Shown one piece after another: positions 52,573 through 63,417 of a stretch of DNA of 64,000 bases. The position numbers and the translations under genes were made by a program. The first letter of the stretch is position 1, and the number at the start of each line of letters is the position of its first letter. The DNA comes from Ceratothoa steindachneri (Eukaryota; Arthropoda; Malacostraca; Isopoda; Cymothoidae), in the NCBI GenBank assembly GCA_963969495.1, contig OZ018321.1:64758780-64822779 (forward strand), given 5' to 3'. Below the pieces are notes generated by a model, which made no database searches, was not told where the DNA came from, and saw only the letters and a list, made by a program, of their open reading frames with translations.

Positions 52573-52825
52573 GGCCTCTTCGTCCAGGGCAACAATATTG
52601 TTGATGCAGGCGCAGCGGTGTAACGTTTGAGCATGTTGACGTGAAAAAATTTGTTACCGGAGGGCGTTTGGATAATGTAGTCCACGGGGCCACGGGCTTC
52701 GAGGACTGAAAAGGAGCCTTTCCATTGAGAAAGAAGCTTATTTGTCTCCGTGGGCAGGAGAAGCAAGACCTCGTCACCGGGCTTGAACCGTTTTCTTTTG
52801 ACTTAATGTCAAATAGGTCCTGTCA
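52569..52825 (-). pseudogene. Integrase C-terminal (GPY/F-type) domain of gypsy copy 2
   Basis: RFKPGDEV, then LLLLPTETNKLLSQWKGSFS VLEARGPVDYIIQTPSGNKF and FHVNMLKRY: the C-terminal DNA-binding part of Ty3/gypsy integrases (K-L-x-x-QWKGP-x-x-V ... DY-x-V ... HVNMLK-x-Y). It lies directly upstream of the RT linker in the same direction, which is the key evidence for the PR-INT-RT order. A one-base slip at 52,770 separates the two overlapping open frames. Confidence 0.85.
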
Positions 52826-52990
52826 TAGGAGCGGGGGATACACAACGAGCGCGTAGGGGAGTAGTATGAACGGAGGTTAAACGGAACAAAAGTTCATCCT
52901 CAACGAGGTAGGAGATGCTCCTGTGATCACGAACGGATTCGCGCTCATTGGTCCTCGACTTTACCCACAATGGCTGTAGGGACGGCCACT
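52826..52990 (-). pseudogene. Integrase N-terminal remnant of gypsy copy 2
   Basis: NERESVRDHRSISYLVEDEL LFR then broken frame (SLCIPRSYD). It resembles the start of gypsy integrases (Y-x-I-x-DGLLYR ... VP-x-x-x-R). The HHCC and DDE core that should follow are missing, so the segment is joined by deletion to the C-terminal domain. Confidence 0.55.
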
Positions 52991-53249
52991 CATTCTGGGG
53001 CTTTACAAAAAAACTCGTTGTTCAGAGTCTCGTACTCGGAGGAAAAAGGGGCTTCTAAAGTCATGGGGGGTGCCTGGATCTTTATGGCTTGGACCCTCGT
53101 GATAGCACGCTGAGCAACTGGACTAAGGGAGAGCTGCGGACTCTGGGCGACTAATATGGCGCAGAATATAATAGGGGCTGCTACGGCGTCAGCCCAACCG
53201 GTGAAATATTGCCATTCGATGGAACAACGGACCCCCGGGAAGCGGTTGG

Positions 53250-53440
53250 CTCGTCCCAGTAGTCCTGGACTACTACAAATTTATCGTGGTTGAGGCTCAC
53301 TGGGGGCAGCAATTTTTCAGATACGACAATGCACGTGCATCCCGTATCTCTGACCAGGGTTGAAACCAGGAAACCATTAACCGATCCAGTTTCAAATTCG
53401 AGCCCACCTGGGAAGCTCTCGTTAAATAAAAAAATAACTT
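53250..53440 (-). pseudogene. Aspartic protease of gypsy copy 2
   Basis: Retropepsin remnant. FETGSVNGFLVSTLVRDTGC (frame change at 53,390) gives the flap-side entry and active site L-V-R-D-T-G-C (usual D-S/T-G), followed by TCIVVSEKLLPPVSLNHDKF VVVQD. It sits between the nucleocapsid and the integrase remnant. The C-terminal ILG motif is not readable. Confidence 0.65.
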
Positions 53441-54555
53441 GAGGTCCTGGGGGCTATTCGCTGGTATGGAAGCAGGCGTTTTGAGGCGAGCAGACGGAGG
53501 AGAAGGAGAGGCGATTACTTGGTGGACTTGGTGACTGGGAGCAGAACGGAATTGAGAATTGAGGGGGCAGTTCGTCCACACATGCCCGGGGGTTCCGCAA
53601 GAAAAACAGACTATGGGTCGTCTGGGGTAATCCGACGCAGGGGGATAAAAGACAGGTGGCTTAACATCCCTAAGTTCAGACAGGGAATGATATTTCGGTT
53701 TGGAGGGAACTGGGACCTTTACGAATTTGGGAGCATTATACGGGTGAAATTTAGGGAAGTGGCCTTTACTCTTGGGGGAGGGAGGATGACTCATCTTGGG
53801 ATCTTTAGGGTAGAGATTGTGATTATCCGCGTTCAAATCCGCTTCTTCGATGCATTCTTTGAAGGAAGCAACTCTTCGGTCCTTCACGAATGCCAGGATT
53901 ACAGAGGGCAGCGTAACCATCAATTGATTCCGCAAAATGAAATCAGACAGACTCATAGTCGCCGTTTACCTGGGCGGAGTCCAACCAAAACTGCAGACTT
54001 CTTCTGAGGTTGAATCCGAACTGGCGGTAAGTCTGGCGAGGTAGCAACCTTGCCTGACGAAACTTCGCCCTGTAGAAGTCCGGATTCATGTTAATCGTAG
54101 CGAAAAGTTCGGACGTAAGGGTCGAATAGTGGAGGGTAGCCTCGGCGGGTAGCGATATCTCGCAGCTAAATATTAAGGAGAGGGAAAAGTTGGGCGACTC
54201 CATCAGTTTAGATATCCCAGTGATTTACCTCAAAAATATTTTCGAAATGAGTGAGGGAATCACTGAAATTCTCAGCGTCCTTAAATGTTGGGAGCTTTAA
54301 AGTGGGGATCTGGGGAGCTTCTTTCCTGGAACTAACTGAGAGGGTTTCTAAGCTATTCCTATTTAACTCCCTTTCGTGGTGCCTCACCCTTTCTCTTTCT
54401 TCAGCTCATCTTCTTTTCTCCTCAGCTTCAGCTTCTCATAGTTCTTTCTTCTCTGCTCTTTCTTTTTTCTCCTCATTCTGAAAATAGGCGACTAGCTCTT
54501 TACTAGAGAGACCAAGCATCTCATCCTGTTGCCTAAATATCTCGAAGAACGTCAT
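53441..54555 (-). pseudogene. Gag of gypsy copy 2 (coiled coil, capsid, zinc knuckle)
   Basis: The start at 54,555 (MTFFEIFRQQDEMLGLSSKE) leads into a Glu/Lys/Arg-rich coiled coil (54,490-54,310), then the capsid part ETLSVSSRKEAPQIPTLKLP TFKDAENFSDSLTHFENIFE. A frame change leads to 54,203-53,943 with TLHYSTLTSELFATINMNPD FYRAKFRQARLLPRQTYRQF. After a stop at the V of YESV it continues from 53,956: LRNQLMVTLPSVILAFVKDR, a Pro/Lys/Ser linker, and the nucleocapsid knuckle CFSCGTPGHVWTNC (CX2CX4HX4C, about 53,600). Order and length fit a single-knuckle gag. Confidence 0.85.
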
Positions 54556-54660
54556 CTTGTTTCCTTACGCGAGCCTTAGCCACTCGACGCGTTCAAGAAT
54601 CTTATAGCAAAGAAAATAGGGCTCTCGCAATAGTTCCCCAAAATTCTAAGTGCAATCTTA

Positions 54661-56584
54661 ATTTTTGTGATCACACACACGGACAAAAGCAATAAATTAA
54701 GATAAATATACTAATTCCTATATGAGTACCTGATATAGGACCTGTTAATCCGGCACGGGGATTAGAAGGAGAGGAGTTTGACAGATTTTATCCCAAAACA
54801 CACACAAAAACAATGGCTTGTTACTAAATATGGCCTCACGGGCATTACAAAAGACTAATTAGTCAAAATAAAATTAAAAAACTTAGAAAAAAAATTATTT
54901 TGCAAGGTCCTCCCAAGGTTATTCCGGGAATTATTCAAAGTTTTCAAAGTCGTAAGGACATAAATCAGAATAAGTGAGGGCACGCGCCTTTTTGTCAGCA
55001 GACCTTGTTTCGTAACTAAATCATTCCGAGACTTTCCAATAGGTATTCTTCTTTCTTTCACTAATTTGACAATTAATAGGTATTCGTGTAAATAATAATC
55101 GTATTGTCATTTCTCTCCATTTGATTTTTCTCTGCTCTCGATTCAGAGTCTCACTGAATGCTAGTCCGCTAAAAGGTGCAGCTTATACAGGAAAGAAAAA
55201 TAGATTTCCACACATGAATAGTATAATTAACATGTGCACACACGCTAAAACCTCCCGACACACAGTCACACCCGTGTCTGCTATAATAAGCTGGGGATTT
55301 TTAAGGCTAAGTATAGGATGTAAAATGGAGGGGCTTCATGGGTGCGTCAGATCTCGAGGAACAAAGCTTTTCTTTTTGATTTCCGGTTGAGTACCTGAAT
55401 CCGTCTGGCGGATTTTCACCACCAGACAGATTAACAAAAAATATTTATATCTCATTTATTGGCACATCATTTTAACTTTCATTTTTTATATCTAAATATT
55501 TTTGACCACAAATTCACTCCCTTCACGAGTATCTTAAAAGGACTGACTTCTCAAAAGGATTACGAAAAGTCGCCATTAAACAATTGAGGAATGTGTGATG
55601 TAAATCGTTCGATTCTTCATATTCCATATACGTAAATTTATCTCGATCTTTGACATTCTTTATATTTTCTTTTATCAATCTTCAGTTCTATATTCATTTC
55701 TTTTCCTTCTTCTATATGCTTTCCCCTTCTTTCCCCGCTAACTGAACTCCCGCTCATGGATTTCAGGAGTCTCCTACTTTTTCAACAATTGAAAAATATT
55801 TTCGAGGCTCTAATCTAATTAATCTCATCTAATGAACAGAACCTCATCAGATTGATCTCTTCCAATATTAGAAATCACTCAGGCTTTAAAACCCATGAGA
55901 TAAAGGCAATAGTGCTGGACCCTTCTTCGATTTCCATCACTATTCCAATTTTAAAATTATAGGTAACTTACGATATTGCTTTCCAAGGCTGATTTGGTTC
56001 GTAAATTGGGATTTTCTATCCGTCTCTATCAAACTAGCTTTAACTACTGAGGGAGAAACACCAATTTATCGATATCTAAATCCATTAAAGTAACGACTTA
56101 TAGAAAACAGGTCGTGCGTTATCAAATCCGGACGCCTTTTAATCTCGTTTCATTAAGAATAAGAAATTCACTTCGACATTTTCTCACCATGCTTTCGGAC
56201 TTCTATATAGCTACGGCAATCACTTCATTTCCCTATACTCAACACAGTACGACAGAAGCTATTACTTGATTGGTCGACTCGGCCTGTTTCCAGCATAAAT
56301 AAATGAATTAATTTAATTGCTCTCAATTTGAGTTCCTGATGTTATTTCAAACTTGTTCCGTCGTGGCATACCTACTGGGAATTATGCAGCTTCCAACATA
56401 TGGGTAAAGAAGTAGTGAATTTAGGAGGAGTAAAAATATGCGATACATCAACAGTAGAAGAGTTAAAACAGAATATCATTTAGGGCACAACGAATCGAAA
56501 TGACGGGAAACCTTGCGGATCACTACCGTTCTGCAACACAGGTTCCCTTTCAGGCAAAGGAATTCAAGATTTTCCCATTAGTGT
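54661..56584. other. AT-rich spacer
   Basis: No gene. The 5' LTR of gypsy copy 2 is expected in its first part but was not recognised. A short hairpin gtctggcgga / tcaccaccagac lies at about 55,403-55,427. Confidence 0.5.
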
Positions 56585-56700
56585 CTCATAGAACATAAGA
56601 ACATAAGAACATAAGAAAAGAGGGAGACTGCAAAAGACCATTCATGGCCTACACTTGGCAGCTCCTAGAGTTGGCAAGTTTTTCTATCGCTCAACTTATA
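56585..56700 (-). repeat. CR1-type LINE 3' end with CATAAGAA-type tail
   Basis: On + four units of (a)acataag are followed by a 100-bp body (ctgcaaaagaccattcatgg, ctacacttggcagctcct). Read on - this is the last piece of a CR1-type LINE ending in an 8-9 bp tandem tail (ttcttatgttc). I recognise this tail type from several animal groups, including decapod crustaceans. It is severely 5'-truncated. Confidence 0.65.
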
Positions 56701-58432
56701 ATTAATATACAATGTAACTAAAAGAACAAACAACTTGCGTTGGCATAATGAGCAATATTGGTATGACTAGTCTCAGCAATCGTAAATGGTGATGGCAGTA
56801 TAGCGCATCTGTCAGAGAGAGAGAAGCTTCCCCGTCCCCCCTAGAACCCAACGTCGACCCGTGCTCCCCAAGGGAGCATCGAGAATTTCGCGCGAATGCA
56901 TGATCTGTGTTGGGCTCCCTTTTCTCCCCGTCGCAAAACTTGATCGGCGCCAGACCTACGGCATCGAAGACTTTTGCACGAGCCTGTGATGCTCGCCGAG
57001 AATATCCCCCCCCCCCCTGGCGCGCTAATTCTAATGAAATCCACGTCACTCTTTTGGGGGCCTCCAGCGATCCGCTTCCGCCGAGGCAGTATAAATACTT
57101 CGGGAAAAGCTTTGCGAAGTCAGTATCATAGAGCCTCGTCTTGGTTAGCAGCCAGGTACAGTCTCATACGCCCTACTTTGCCTACCAACGGCTTCCAGCT
57201 ACGAACGCGACGCGCCACCTCTCTACTCGGCCTCGCTCGTACCTAAGGCCAGAGTTCCTGCCCAACAGACGATAGACACGGACAGGCATCTATCAGTCTG
57301 GTATCGAATTCGTTCATGTCTGGAGTACTCCCTCATTCATTTCTCAGCGAGGTTAAAGAAGAAAGAATTTCGCAAGTGGAATTTTGCAGCGCCCTGCATA
57401 CTAGTCGTATCCAAAGCCTCCAGTCAATTAGGCTTTACGTGGGTCTCCCCGTCATTTCCACTCTCCCCCTTTTCCTGGAAGCAACCACCGTGCATCCTCT
57501 CTCGGACTCTCGTCCCCGTCGAGTCATTTGTGTCTCCCCCCTCCCCGTTTTGTACCCCAGGTCTCATCTTATTAATTGTCATTTATTTACTTTTGCTAAT
57601 AATATTTTCCTTTTATATAGTAAAGTTATTTTTCTACAGTCAGTTTTTCTAAACCCAAAACCTATAAGAATTTATTACTTAGGCCAACCGCACTCGATTG
57701 TGATTATTTAACCCTCGCACTGGGATCTGTATTCCAATTTCTGGTGTGCTCCCTTCCCGCATCACTGCAGAGTTAATCCTCAGCTAGCATCGACGTTCGA
57801 CTCTACGACAGCATTTCAACCTCTAGAAAGATGTTCATGCAAAGAAACGTAGCCACGCTAAAGTACAACTTCTTGAATTTATGAAAGCAACAATAAGATT
57901 ATGAACAGATCTCTCTATTTATCCCCAACTCACCAATTAATAACTTCATAAAAGCCCAAAATCTAATAGGAGAAAATCATCGATGACATGTGTAGTTTTT
58001 CTATGCTAATTGCAGGAAATGGAAAAGCAAAAATTTACTTACAAATCGTTGCCATGAAATAATGTTTCTCCTTACATACATACAAAATGTACAAAATAGT
58101 ACAGCATAAGTTTCTCCATGCATGATAATGCGCAATGAACAGATACCTAAGCTATAGAAAAAGATTTTAGCTACTAGATTTTGTGCTTTATTAATATACA
58201 CAGTGAATGAATATTTAAACAATATTTGTTAAAAGTAAAAAGAAAAATACTAGGATATAACTTTGAGAATATTCGGTTCAATGGAAATTACTAATACTCG
58301 TAAGTAGTTACTTATTATCATTGCACTGAATATATCGCTTCACTTCAGGTACTTTTGAAACTGTAATTAGAAAAGAATTGATAATTATGCCTTTCCCCAA
58401 ATATAAAAGTTAGTGATAAAAGGAAGAGTTAA
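56701..58432. other. Spacer with one promoter-like box
   Basis: No coding domain. On + a TATA-like box (cagtataaatac, 57,088-57,099) lies in GC-rich sequence, as in a gene or LTR promoter, but no downstream ORF supports a gene. A C-run is at 57,006-57,017. Open frames through here (up to 131 codons) have no recognisable motif and overlap on both strands. Confidence 0.4.
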
Positions 58433-60484
58433 TTAATTATTCTTTGAGTTCGGTGAGGCTATAAGAGAAACGCGTGTGGAAACTTGCCGAACAATGGAAA
58501 AGTAGACGGAGAGATGTGTCGCGCATCGGTGGTACGCTTCATTGTGGTGGCTCCGCAAAACCAGAAGGGCCAGTGTCCATATTGATCTTTTGAAGGAATT
58601 GCCTAGTCCTAAACTCGAAAAATTTAGGATATGAGGGGCGTACCTCGGCGTCCTAGAAACAGACACGATCAACCCCGAATGAAATAAGAGACGTTAACTA
58701 TTGAAAGAGAAGCTGGAATTGCCCGTTCCGAGCACAAAATGCACTATGTAGGGCACATAGCGAGCAGCATCTCCCCATCATAGACAAGGAGGCACTCAAT
58801 ATGTCAATGTGCGGAAGGCATCGGTTGTCAAACGGTGTGCTGGATCGAATTCTCCTCCCGCGACTCACGCTTGATTACGAAGCGTAAAGCTCGCATCCGA
58901 CGCCTAGTTTCAAACGAAAAAGAGAATGGTATTAAAGCAAATCAGCAACCTACCATCACCCCAAACGCTGAATCACACGAAAGTACTATAGCCATGGTAC
59001 AAGTGCAACAGACCCTAAGGCTGGGGATATGGCTCTTCCAGTTGAGGCGTCGGCCGAAAATAAGACCAAGGCGAGCTCTGTTAAGGAACAAGGCTGGGTC
59101 GGGGAAGGGGAGCTGTGGATGACGATAGAAGTGCACTACCTTAATGTTGTCTTAAGACGTACGCTTCAGTATTGCAAAAGGTGCGGTTCAATACTTTTTG
59201 GTGTTGACGCTACAGAGTTAACATCTGGATTGCTCATAAAGAGTCTACAGTTCATAAATGTAGAGTGTAGATGGAATATATTACTGCCTCCCCGAGTTAA
59301 TAAAATTGATTCTTATGGCGAATAGAGTGACACTTGTCTGCAGGCCCCTCTTCCTGTTCTATTTGGCCGTAGATAGATCGCCTCGACACTAATCAGAATT
59401 GATGAGCTGCTAACAACTCCGATATGAATATATAGACCTCTCACATCGCTCACATAGTGTGGTGGATATCCATGTACCATATTTCCATGTGCTATCATAT
59501 GCCTTCTCCGTTTCAAAAAATACTCTAGCTAAGGAAAGCCTGGCAGATAGCATTTTCCAGCCGGAGCAGAGCATCGGATGTAGAGTGGAACTTGCCGAAA
59601 TCTACAGGAGACATATCTCTCCCACTTTCCATAAAATAAGCTAATCCAAATTCTCCATCAATTGCACACGTCGGAGCTTAGCGTAATGTGCGGGAACCCG
59701 TCGAGGTAGTTTGGTCTTTCCTAAGGTTCCTAAAGCTAGCGAGATAGCCATGCGTCTGGAATCAAGGAGGATACCCTGAATATATATTATACTAAAAAAA
59801 TCTACCAGAAAAGTCACGACAGTAGAAACATAGCATGTGGGATATTTATTTACTAATGGTGTTATCCGCGGATAAATATTAAGACCAACGCAACTCACAG
59901 CCTAAGCATATCGTTGAAGGGTTCTCCACCGCTGGAATTAAAGTCTATTTGGCCTGCTTCAACAAGCCCACGACGATAAATAAATAATGGGGAAGCAGGA
60001 AGCGGGCTTGTAAATGTGGAGAATGTAGTTTCGAATGAAACCACCACAGAGGCAGGATCCGTGATTACGTCCCCCTCTCCTGTAATAAGGGATAGGATCA
60101 TGCGGAAGCTTGTCCCAAATCCATTTGACTAGCTTTTACATCTCTACTAGAGGGGTATTTTCGTTGAGTGAAGATGCATAAGTCTGCCAAGGGCAACTGA
60201 GCTTGTGCTTCAAAATCTTGAAATCGTTTAGAGGGCCACTTATTTAACATATAGGTATATCGCTTATCTATAATGGCAATCTCACGCTCGGCTGACCACA
60301 AAAAGTGCGGACGGCGTGCATAACGGCCAGGCGATATAGGAATTGTAGTCAAGCTTCCGACGATGAGGTTGCTGAAGAAAAACTCAACAAATTCTTCTAC
60401 TGACCTAAACTCCGTGACTCTGATGGGAAAATCAATCATTTTCTGAAGAGTAAGCCACGCCACTACAGCCGCTCCAGTCACCAA
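58433..60484 (-). pseudogene. RT relic of I-like copy D
   Basis: The N-terminal part, 60,484-60,098, reads VTEFRSVEEFVEFFFSNLIV GSLTTIPISPGRYARRPHFL WSAEREIA (compare VEEFRSVDEAVKFFSGNLIA and the following residues of copy B), then 60,101-59,895 SVVVSFETTFSTFTSPLPAS ... SSGGEPFNDMLRL. Fingers at 59,898-59,641 give IILDSRRMAISLALGTLGKT (family: SDSWRITTVLAF). Palm motifs are unreadable. Thumb at 59,136-58,942 gives HFYRHPQLPFPDPALFLNRA RLGLIFGRRLNWKSHI. The linker at 58,672 gives RYAPHILNFSSLGLGNSFKR. Confidence 0.78.
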
Positions 60485-60539
60485 CGAGAGTTTCTTTTAC
60501 GGCAGTGAGTTAGAAAAAGATACTTGGACATAAAAGGGG

Positions 60540-61150
60540 CTACTACCATAAATGATATCGACTACTTACCATCCAAAATCATGCGGTGCCTTCGAAGGGC
60601 ATAGGGTTCTCGGGCAGTGATGCGTAAACTCATCTACAATTCCGGCACAACGCTCCTGGGATCTACCTGATCGAATTAGAGTGACGGTGGAATGTACGCT
60701 GAAATAAGAAGATACAAAATCTTATCCGAGTGTAGCTGCATAGCCATTGCCTTAAAGTACGTATTTAAAGCGACAAGTAGAACGGAGAAATCATGATTCG
60801 TGTAAATCGGGCATCCGCCTTCCCGGCCCAGATCCGCTGGTGGTGCAATTGTAAAACCTTTATATCTCGGGAGTGTTGGAAATTGTCACGGTCCCAACAA
60901 TCTCTTATGGAGACAAATAGGTTATTGGAAGCGATAAGAGACGTGATTCCAAAGCTCTTCCCAGTTGACGGGAGGCCATTTCAATCCCAATGAGATAAAA
61001 TGCCTTGGGCCTAACTGGAAGGATCCGAGGGGCCCCTTTTCAATAAGACGACCATGGTGTGGATAGGTGTAGCCTTCTAGAAAACAAATCTTTGCCGACA
61101 AAGCCACCGCGACGCTCAAAGGCGTACTGGGGGAGGTTTGGCTCACCATA
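60540..61150 (-). pseudogene. Endonuclease relic of I-like copy D
   Basis: APE-like endonuclease traces: LIEKGPLGSFQLGPRHFISL, then the opening equivalent to GVRTNWEEL as KWPPVNWEELWNHVSYRF (60,990-60,925), GYKG-like sequence near 60,870, and the YxPPS-like block (FISAYIPPS, about 60,690) in other frames. Active-site motifs are mostly lost. Confidence 0.65.
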
Positions 61151-61229
61151 TGAGTTTTCTGCTACAACTACATTGAATCCTTTAGGGGGCAGAGCAGCTC
61201 TGAGTTAAGGGGGCCCTTGTCTTTTGGAA

Positions 61230-61630
61230 GGTGCAACGTTCCGAGTTCTAGCGTCCACTCTTGGAGAAGGCTGGAAGACAGGGTGATCTTAGAATTCACC
61301 TTTCTAAATGTTCATTCCTTCTGAATTTGACGACTCAATTGTGTGCGCAGTAGTTCCGCATTACGGTAAGGAGTCGCTGGTGGGTATAGTCCGGGTTCAG
61401 CAGATAGGGAGCGTCAAACCCTTTTACTGCCTGCTCTTCCAGGAGAGCGATCGTGGGTGAAGGAACCCAAAAAATGGTTCTGAAAGGGCGTGTGAGCTAC
61501 CGTGCTCGTTGGAATGGAGGGAGCATGATTAGAGGGAGTTTTCTTAACCTGAGTTGCAGAGGAACTTCCAGGTTCGCAGCCTGAAGAGCCAGGGCCTATA
61601 TCTGAAAGATATAGGAGATACATTGTTTCT
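61230..61630 (-). pseudogene. ORF1 C-terminal relic of I-like copy D
   Basis: Ser/Pro/Thr-rich remains of ORF1, assigned by position upstream of the endonuclease and by SDIGPGSSGCEPGSSSATQV with KKTPSNH, which parallels the AEAGPSGLGA...KR region of copy A. No knuckle is readable. The copy ends here, 40 bp from a Penelope-like fragment. Confidence 0.5.
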
Positions 61631-61669
61631 AGGAAGCAGATTGTGGCTCACCACAATTTCGTTTAAAAT

Positions 61670-61900
61670 AAGCTTTTTAATGACATGATCCATTTAAATA
61701 TACGGGGAGATATATTGAAGTTAGGAGAGGAATTAATGAAGGAGCATTTAATAATATTTCCTTTAACATCTGAGTTGTAAATAAACTTAGCCGAATTCCA
61801 ATTGTAGGATGACCATTTTCAGATAAGCGAACAAAAAAAGCACTATTGCTTTCATATTTTCTAATAGTGTATTCGTGTTGGGACAAACGAAATTTTCCAT
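61670..61900 (-). pseudogene. GIY-YIG endonuclease fragment of a Penelope-like element
   Basis: The last part of the domain: RLSQHEYTIRKYESNSAFFV RLSENGHPTIG, then in the next frame WNSAKFIYNSDVKGNIIKCS FINSSPNFNISPRIFKWIM. This matches the open domain at 41.6-41.8 kb (RIYQHKYNIRKGEINSALFL; NHLIDWNSAKFLYHS; RNIVECSLIF) residue by residue. The GIY-YIG core itself is cut off at 61,900, where a 71-bp tandem repeat starts. Confidence 0.78.
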
Positions 61901-62040
61901 TTTAAATCTTAGCCGTTTGATTTATTAAATTTGCTATATTTCTTTAATTTAGTGGAAAATGTATTTATAATTTTAAATCTTAGCCCTTTGATTTATTTAA
62001 TTTGTTATATTTCTTTTGTTTATTGACCAATGTATTTATA
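61899..62040. repeat. 71-bp direct repeat, two copies
   Basis: 61,899-61,969 and 61,970-62,040 share attttaaatcttagcc(g/c)tttgatttatt(a/t)aattt and end in aatgtatttata. About ten differences separate the two copies. Confidence 0.85.
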
Positions 62041-62259
62041 ATTTCATATGTATGAATTCATAGTTATGTGATTTATATCTCTACGTTTCACACACACTCA
62101 CTCACACGTGGATATTTTATTTTGGTAGAGATTTTATCTATGTCTTTACCCTTTTGTACTTGCTTTTAATCCTCCTTTTCTGATCATTTATTTCTTTTTC
62201 TCCACGCCCGATTTGTTTTGTATCCTTTCGTTGTACGTAGGCAGAGCATCGCTTAGTAT

Positions 62260-62262
<3 letters not shown>
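62041..62262. other. AT-rich spacer
   Basis: A short (CA)n-like run (cacacacactcactcacac) at about 62,090. Nothing else seen. Confidence 0.5.

Positions 62263-62321
<59 letters not shown>
62263..62321. repeat. (TA)n microsatellite
   Basis: 59 bp of TA. Confidence 0.97.
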
Positions 62322-62323
<2 letters not shown>

Positions 62324-62408
62324 TATTCTTGTAAAATAATTGTGTATTCTATGAGAATGAACTAAATAGTCTGCTTTTCCTTTTTCCTGTGGGATTTTGT
62401 GCTATACA

Positions 62409-62409
<1 letters not shown>

Positions 62410-62475
<66 letters not shown>
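62410..62475. repeat. (TA)n microsatellite, left half of the mariner target
   Basis: 66 bp of TA ending exactly at the left inverted repeat of the mariner. The right half is 63,418-63,482. Confidence 0.95.
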
Positions 62476-62476
<1 letters not shown>

Positions 62477-63416
62477 GAGGGGCGATCAATAAGTTTTGCG
62501 AATTGGTAGGGCAAAACAGAGGAAGGGGAAAGGCTGTTTGTGGGGGTGTTAGGACAAGTTATGACAAGTCAGGACCCGCAGCCGCACGCTCCTGCCTCGT
62601 CTATTTAAGAAGCAGTAGCTGATCGAAGATCGTCAGTCACAAATTTTTCAACAATGGAGAAGGTCAAGCACCGCGCAGTGATCAAATTTCGACCAAGGAA
62701 GGCAAGAATGCAAAAGAGATCCATGAAAGCATGGCTGCAGTGTACACCGACACCGACACCGCCCCTTCCTATGCAATCATTGCTCGCTGGAATAGACAGT
62801 TCCGCCATGGTCGTAGGTCCCTTGAAGATGACCCCCGTCCAGGACGCTCGTCAGACGTGACTAACGAGGATCAATGTGGCCCGTGTGGAGAGGATGATCC
62901 TCGAAAATCGACGGGTGAAGGTCGAAGAAATGGAGCGAGAACTTGGAATATCACATGGAAGTGTTATGAACATCATCCACGACAATTTGGCCATGACCAA
63001 GGTCTCTGCCCGTTGGGTCCCAAAAACCTCACGCTTCATGATCAACTTCGACCTTGTCAAAGTCCACAAGGCCAGAGTTGCACAAGCTGCCCTGCGCGAG
63101 TGCGGATTCGAGGAGCGCAACCATCCCCCCTACAGTCCAGATTTGGCCCCTAGCGACTACTTTTTATTCTGCCAGCTCAAGGCTGCACTGCGTGGACGCC
63201 GTTTTGGAACCGATAAAGATGTCCAGCTCGCCGTCCAGGAGTGGATTGAACAGCAGTCAGGAGATTTCTGGTTGTCGGGAATTCGAAGCCTCACCTCAGG
63301 GACAAGTGGCGCAAGTGCATTGAAGTCGAGGGTAGTTATCTTGAAAAATAATAAAACACTTTTCCTCATATCTCGTTTCCTTATTTCCGAATTGCAAAAC
63401 TTATTGGCCGCCCTTC

Positions 63417-63417
<1 letters not shown>
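62476..63417 (+). mobile_element. Mariner element (942 bp, internally deleted) inside (TA)n
   Basis: Left terminal repeat cgaggggcgatcaataag (62,476 on) and right terminal repeat read on - cgaagggcggccaataag (63,417 down) continue alike into ttttgc and aatt. TA lies on both sides, as mariner requires, here as part of a long (TA)n tract. About 350 bp shorter than a full mariner because the middle of the transposase gene is missing. Confidence 0.92.
62654..63340 (+). pseudogene. Mariner transposase with central deletion
   Basis: The N-terminal part starts at 62,654 (MEKVKHRAVIKF). One shift leads to ESMAAVYTDTDTAPSYAIIA RWNRQFRHGRRSLEDDPRPG R (helix-turn-helix, GRP linker), another at about 62,870 to VARVERMILENRRVKVEEME RELGISHGSVMNIIHDNLAM and VSARWVPK, the WVPHxL-type motif. 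Then the first two catalytic Asp regions are missing: RFMINFD is followed directly by VKVHKARVAQAALRECGFEE, the segment after the second Asp. The third box is intact, NHPPYSPDLAPSDYFLFCQL. The C-terminus DVQLAVQEWIEQQSGDFWLS GIRSL is readable. Non-autonomous. Confidence 0.9.

Larger units (their letters stand above)
50218..54660 (-). mobile_element. Gmr1-like Ty3/gypsy retrotransposon, copy 2
   Basis: Minus-strand LTR-retrotransposon relic, more complete than copy 1. From its 5' side: gag (54,555-53,440) with a zinc knuckle, aspartic protease (53,440-53,250), integrase N-terminal (about 52,960-52,830) and C-terminal (52,825-52,569) parts, RT (52,572-51,640), RNase H (51,546-51,060), and a 3' region with a TATA-like box. 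Integrase thus lies between protease and RT, the copia-like order that defines the Gmr1 group of Ty3/gypsy elements (known from the literature). The integrase core is deleted. Several frameshifts. Confidence 0.88.
58433..61630 (-). mobile_element. I-like LINE, decayed copy D
   Basis: The oldest copy of the A-C family, minus strand, truncated at both ends. It runs from ORF1 C-terminus (61,623) through endonuclease (about 61,150-60,540) and RT (60,484-58,940) to the linker before RNase H (58,672-58,433). RNase H and 3' end are missing. Similarity to copies A and B is continuous but with many substitutions and indels. It is AT-shifted compared with A-C, as expected for long decay. Confidence 0.85.

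Noticed and set aside
54660..55400. 5' LTR of gypsy copy 2
   Set aside because: No convincing match to the 3' non-coding region at 50.2-51.06 kb. A TATA-like box exists only on the 3' side.
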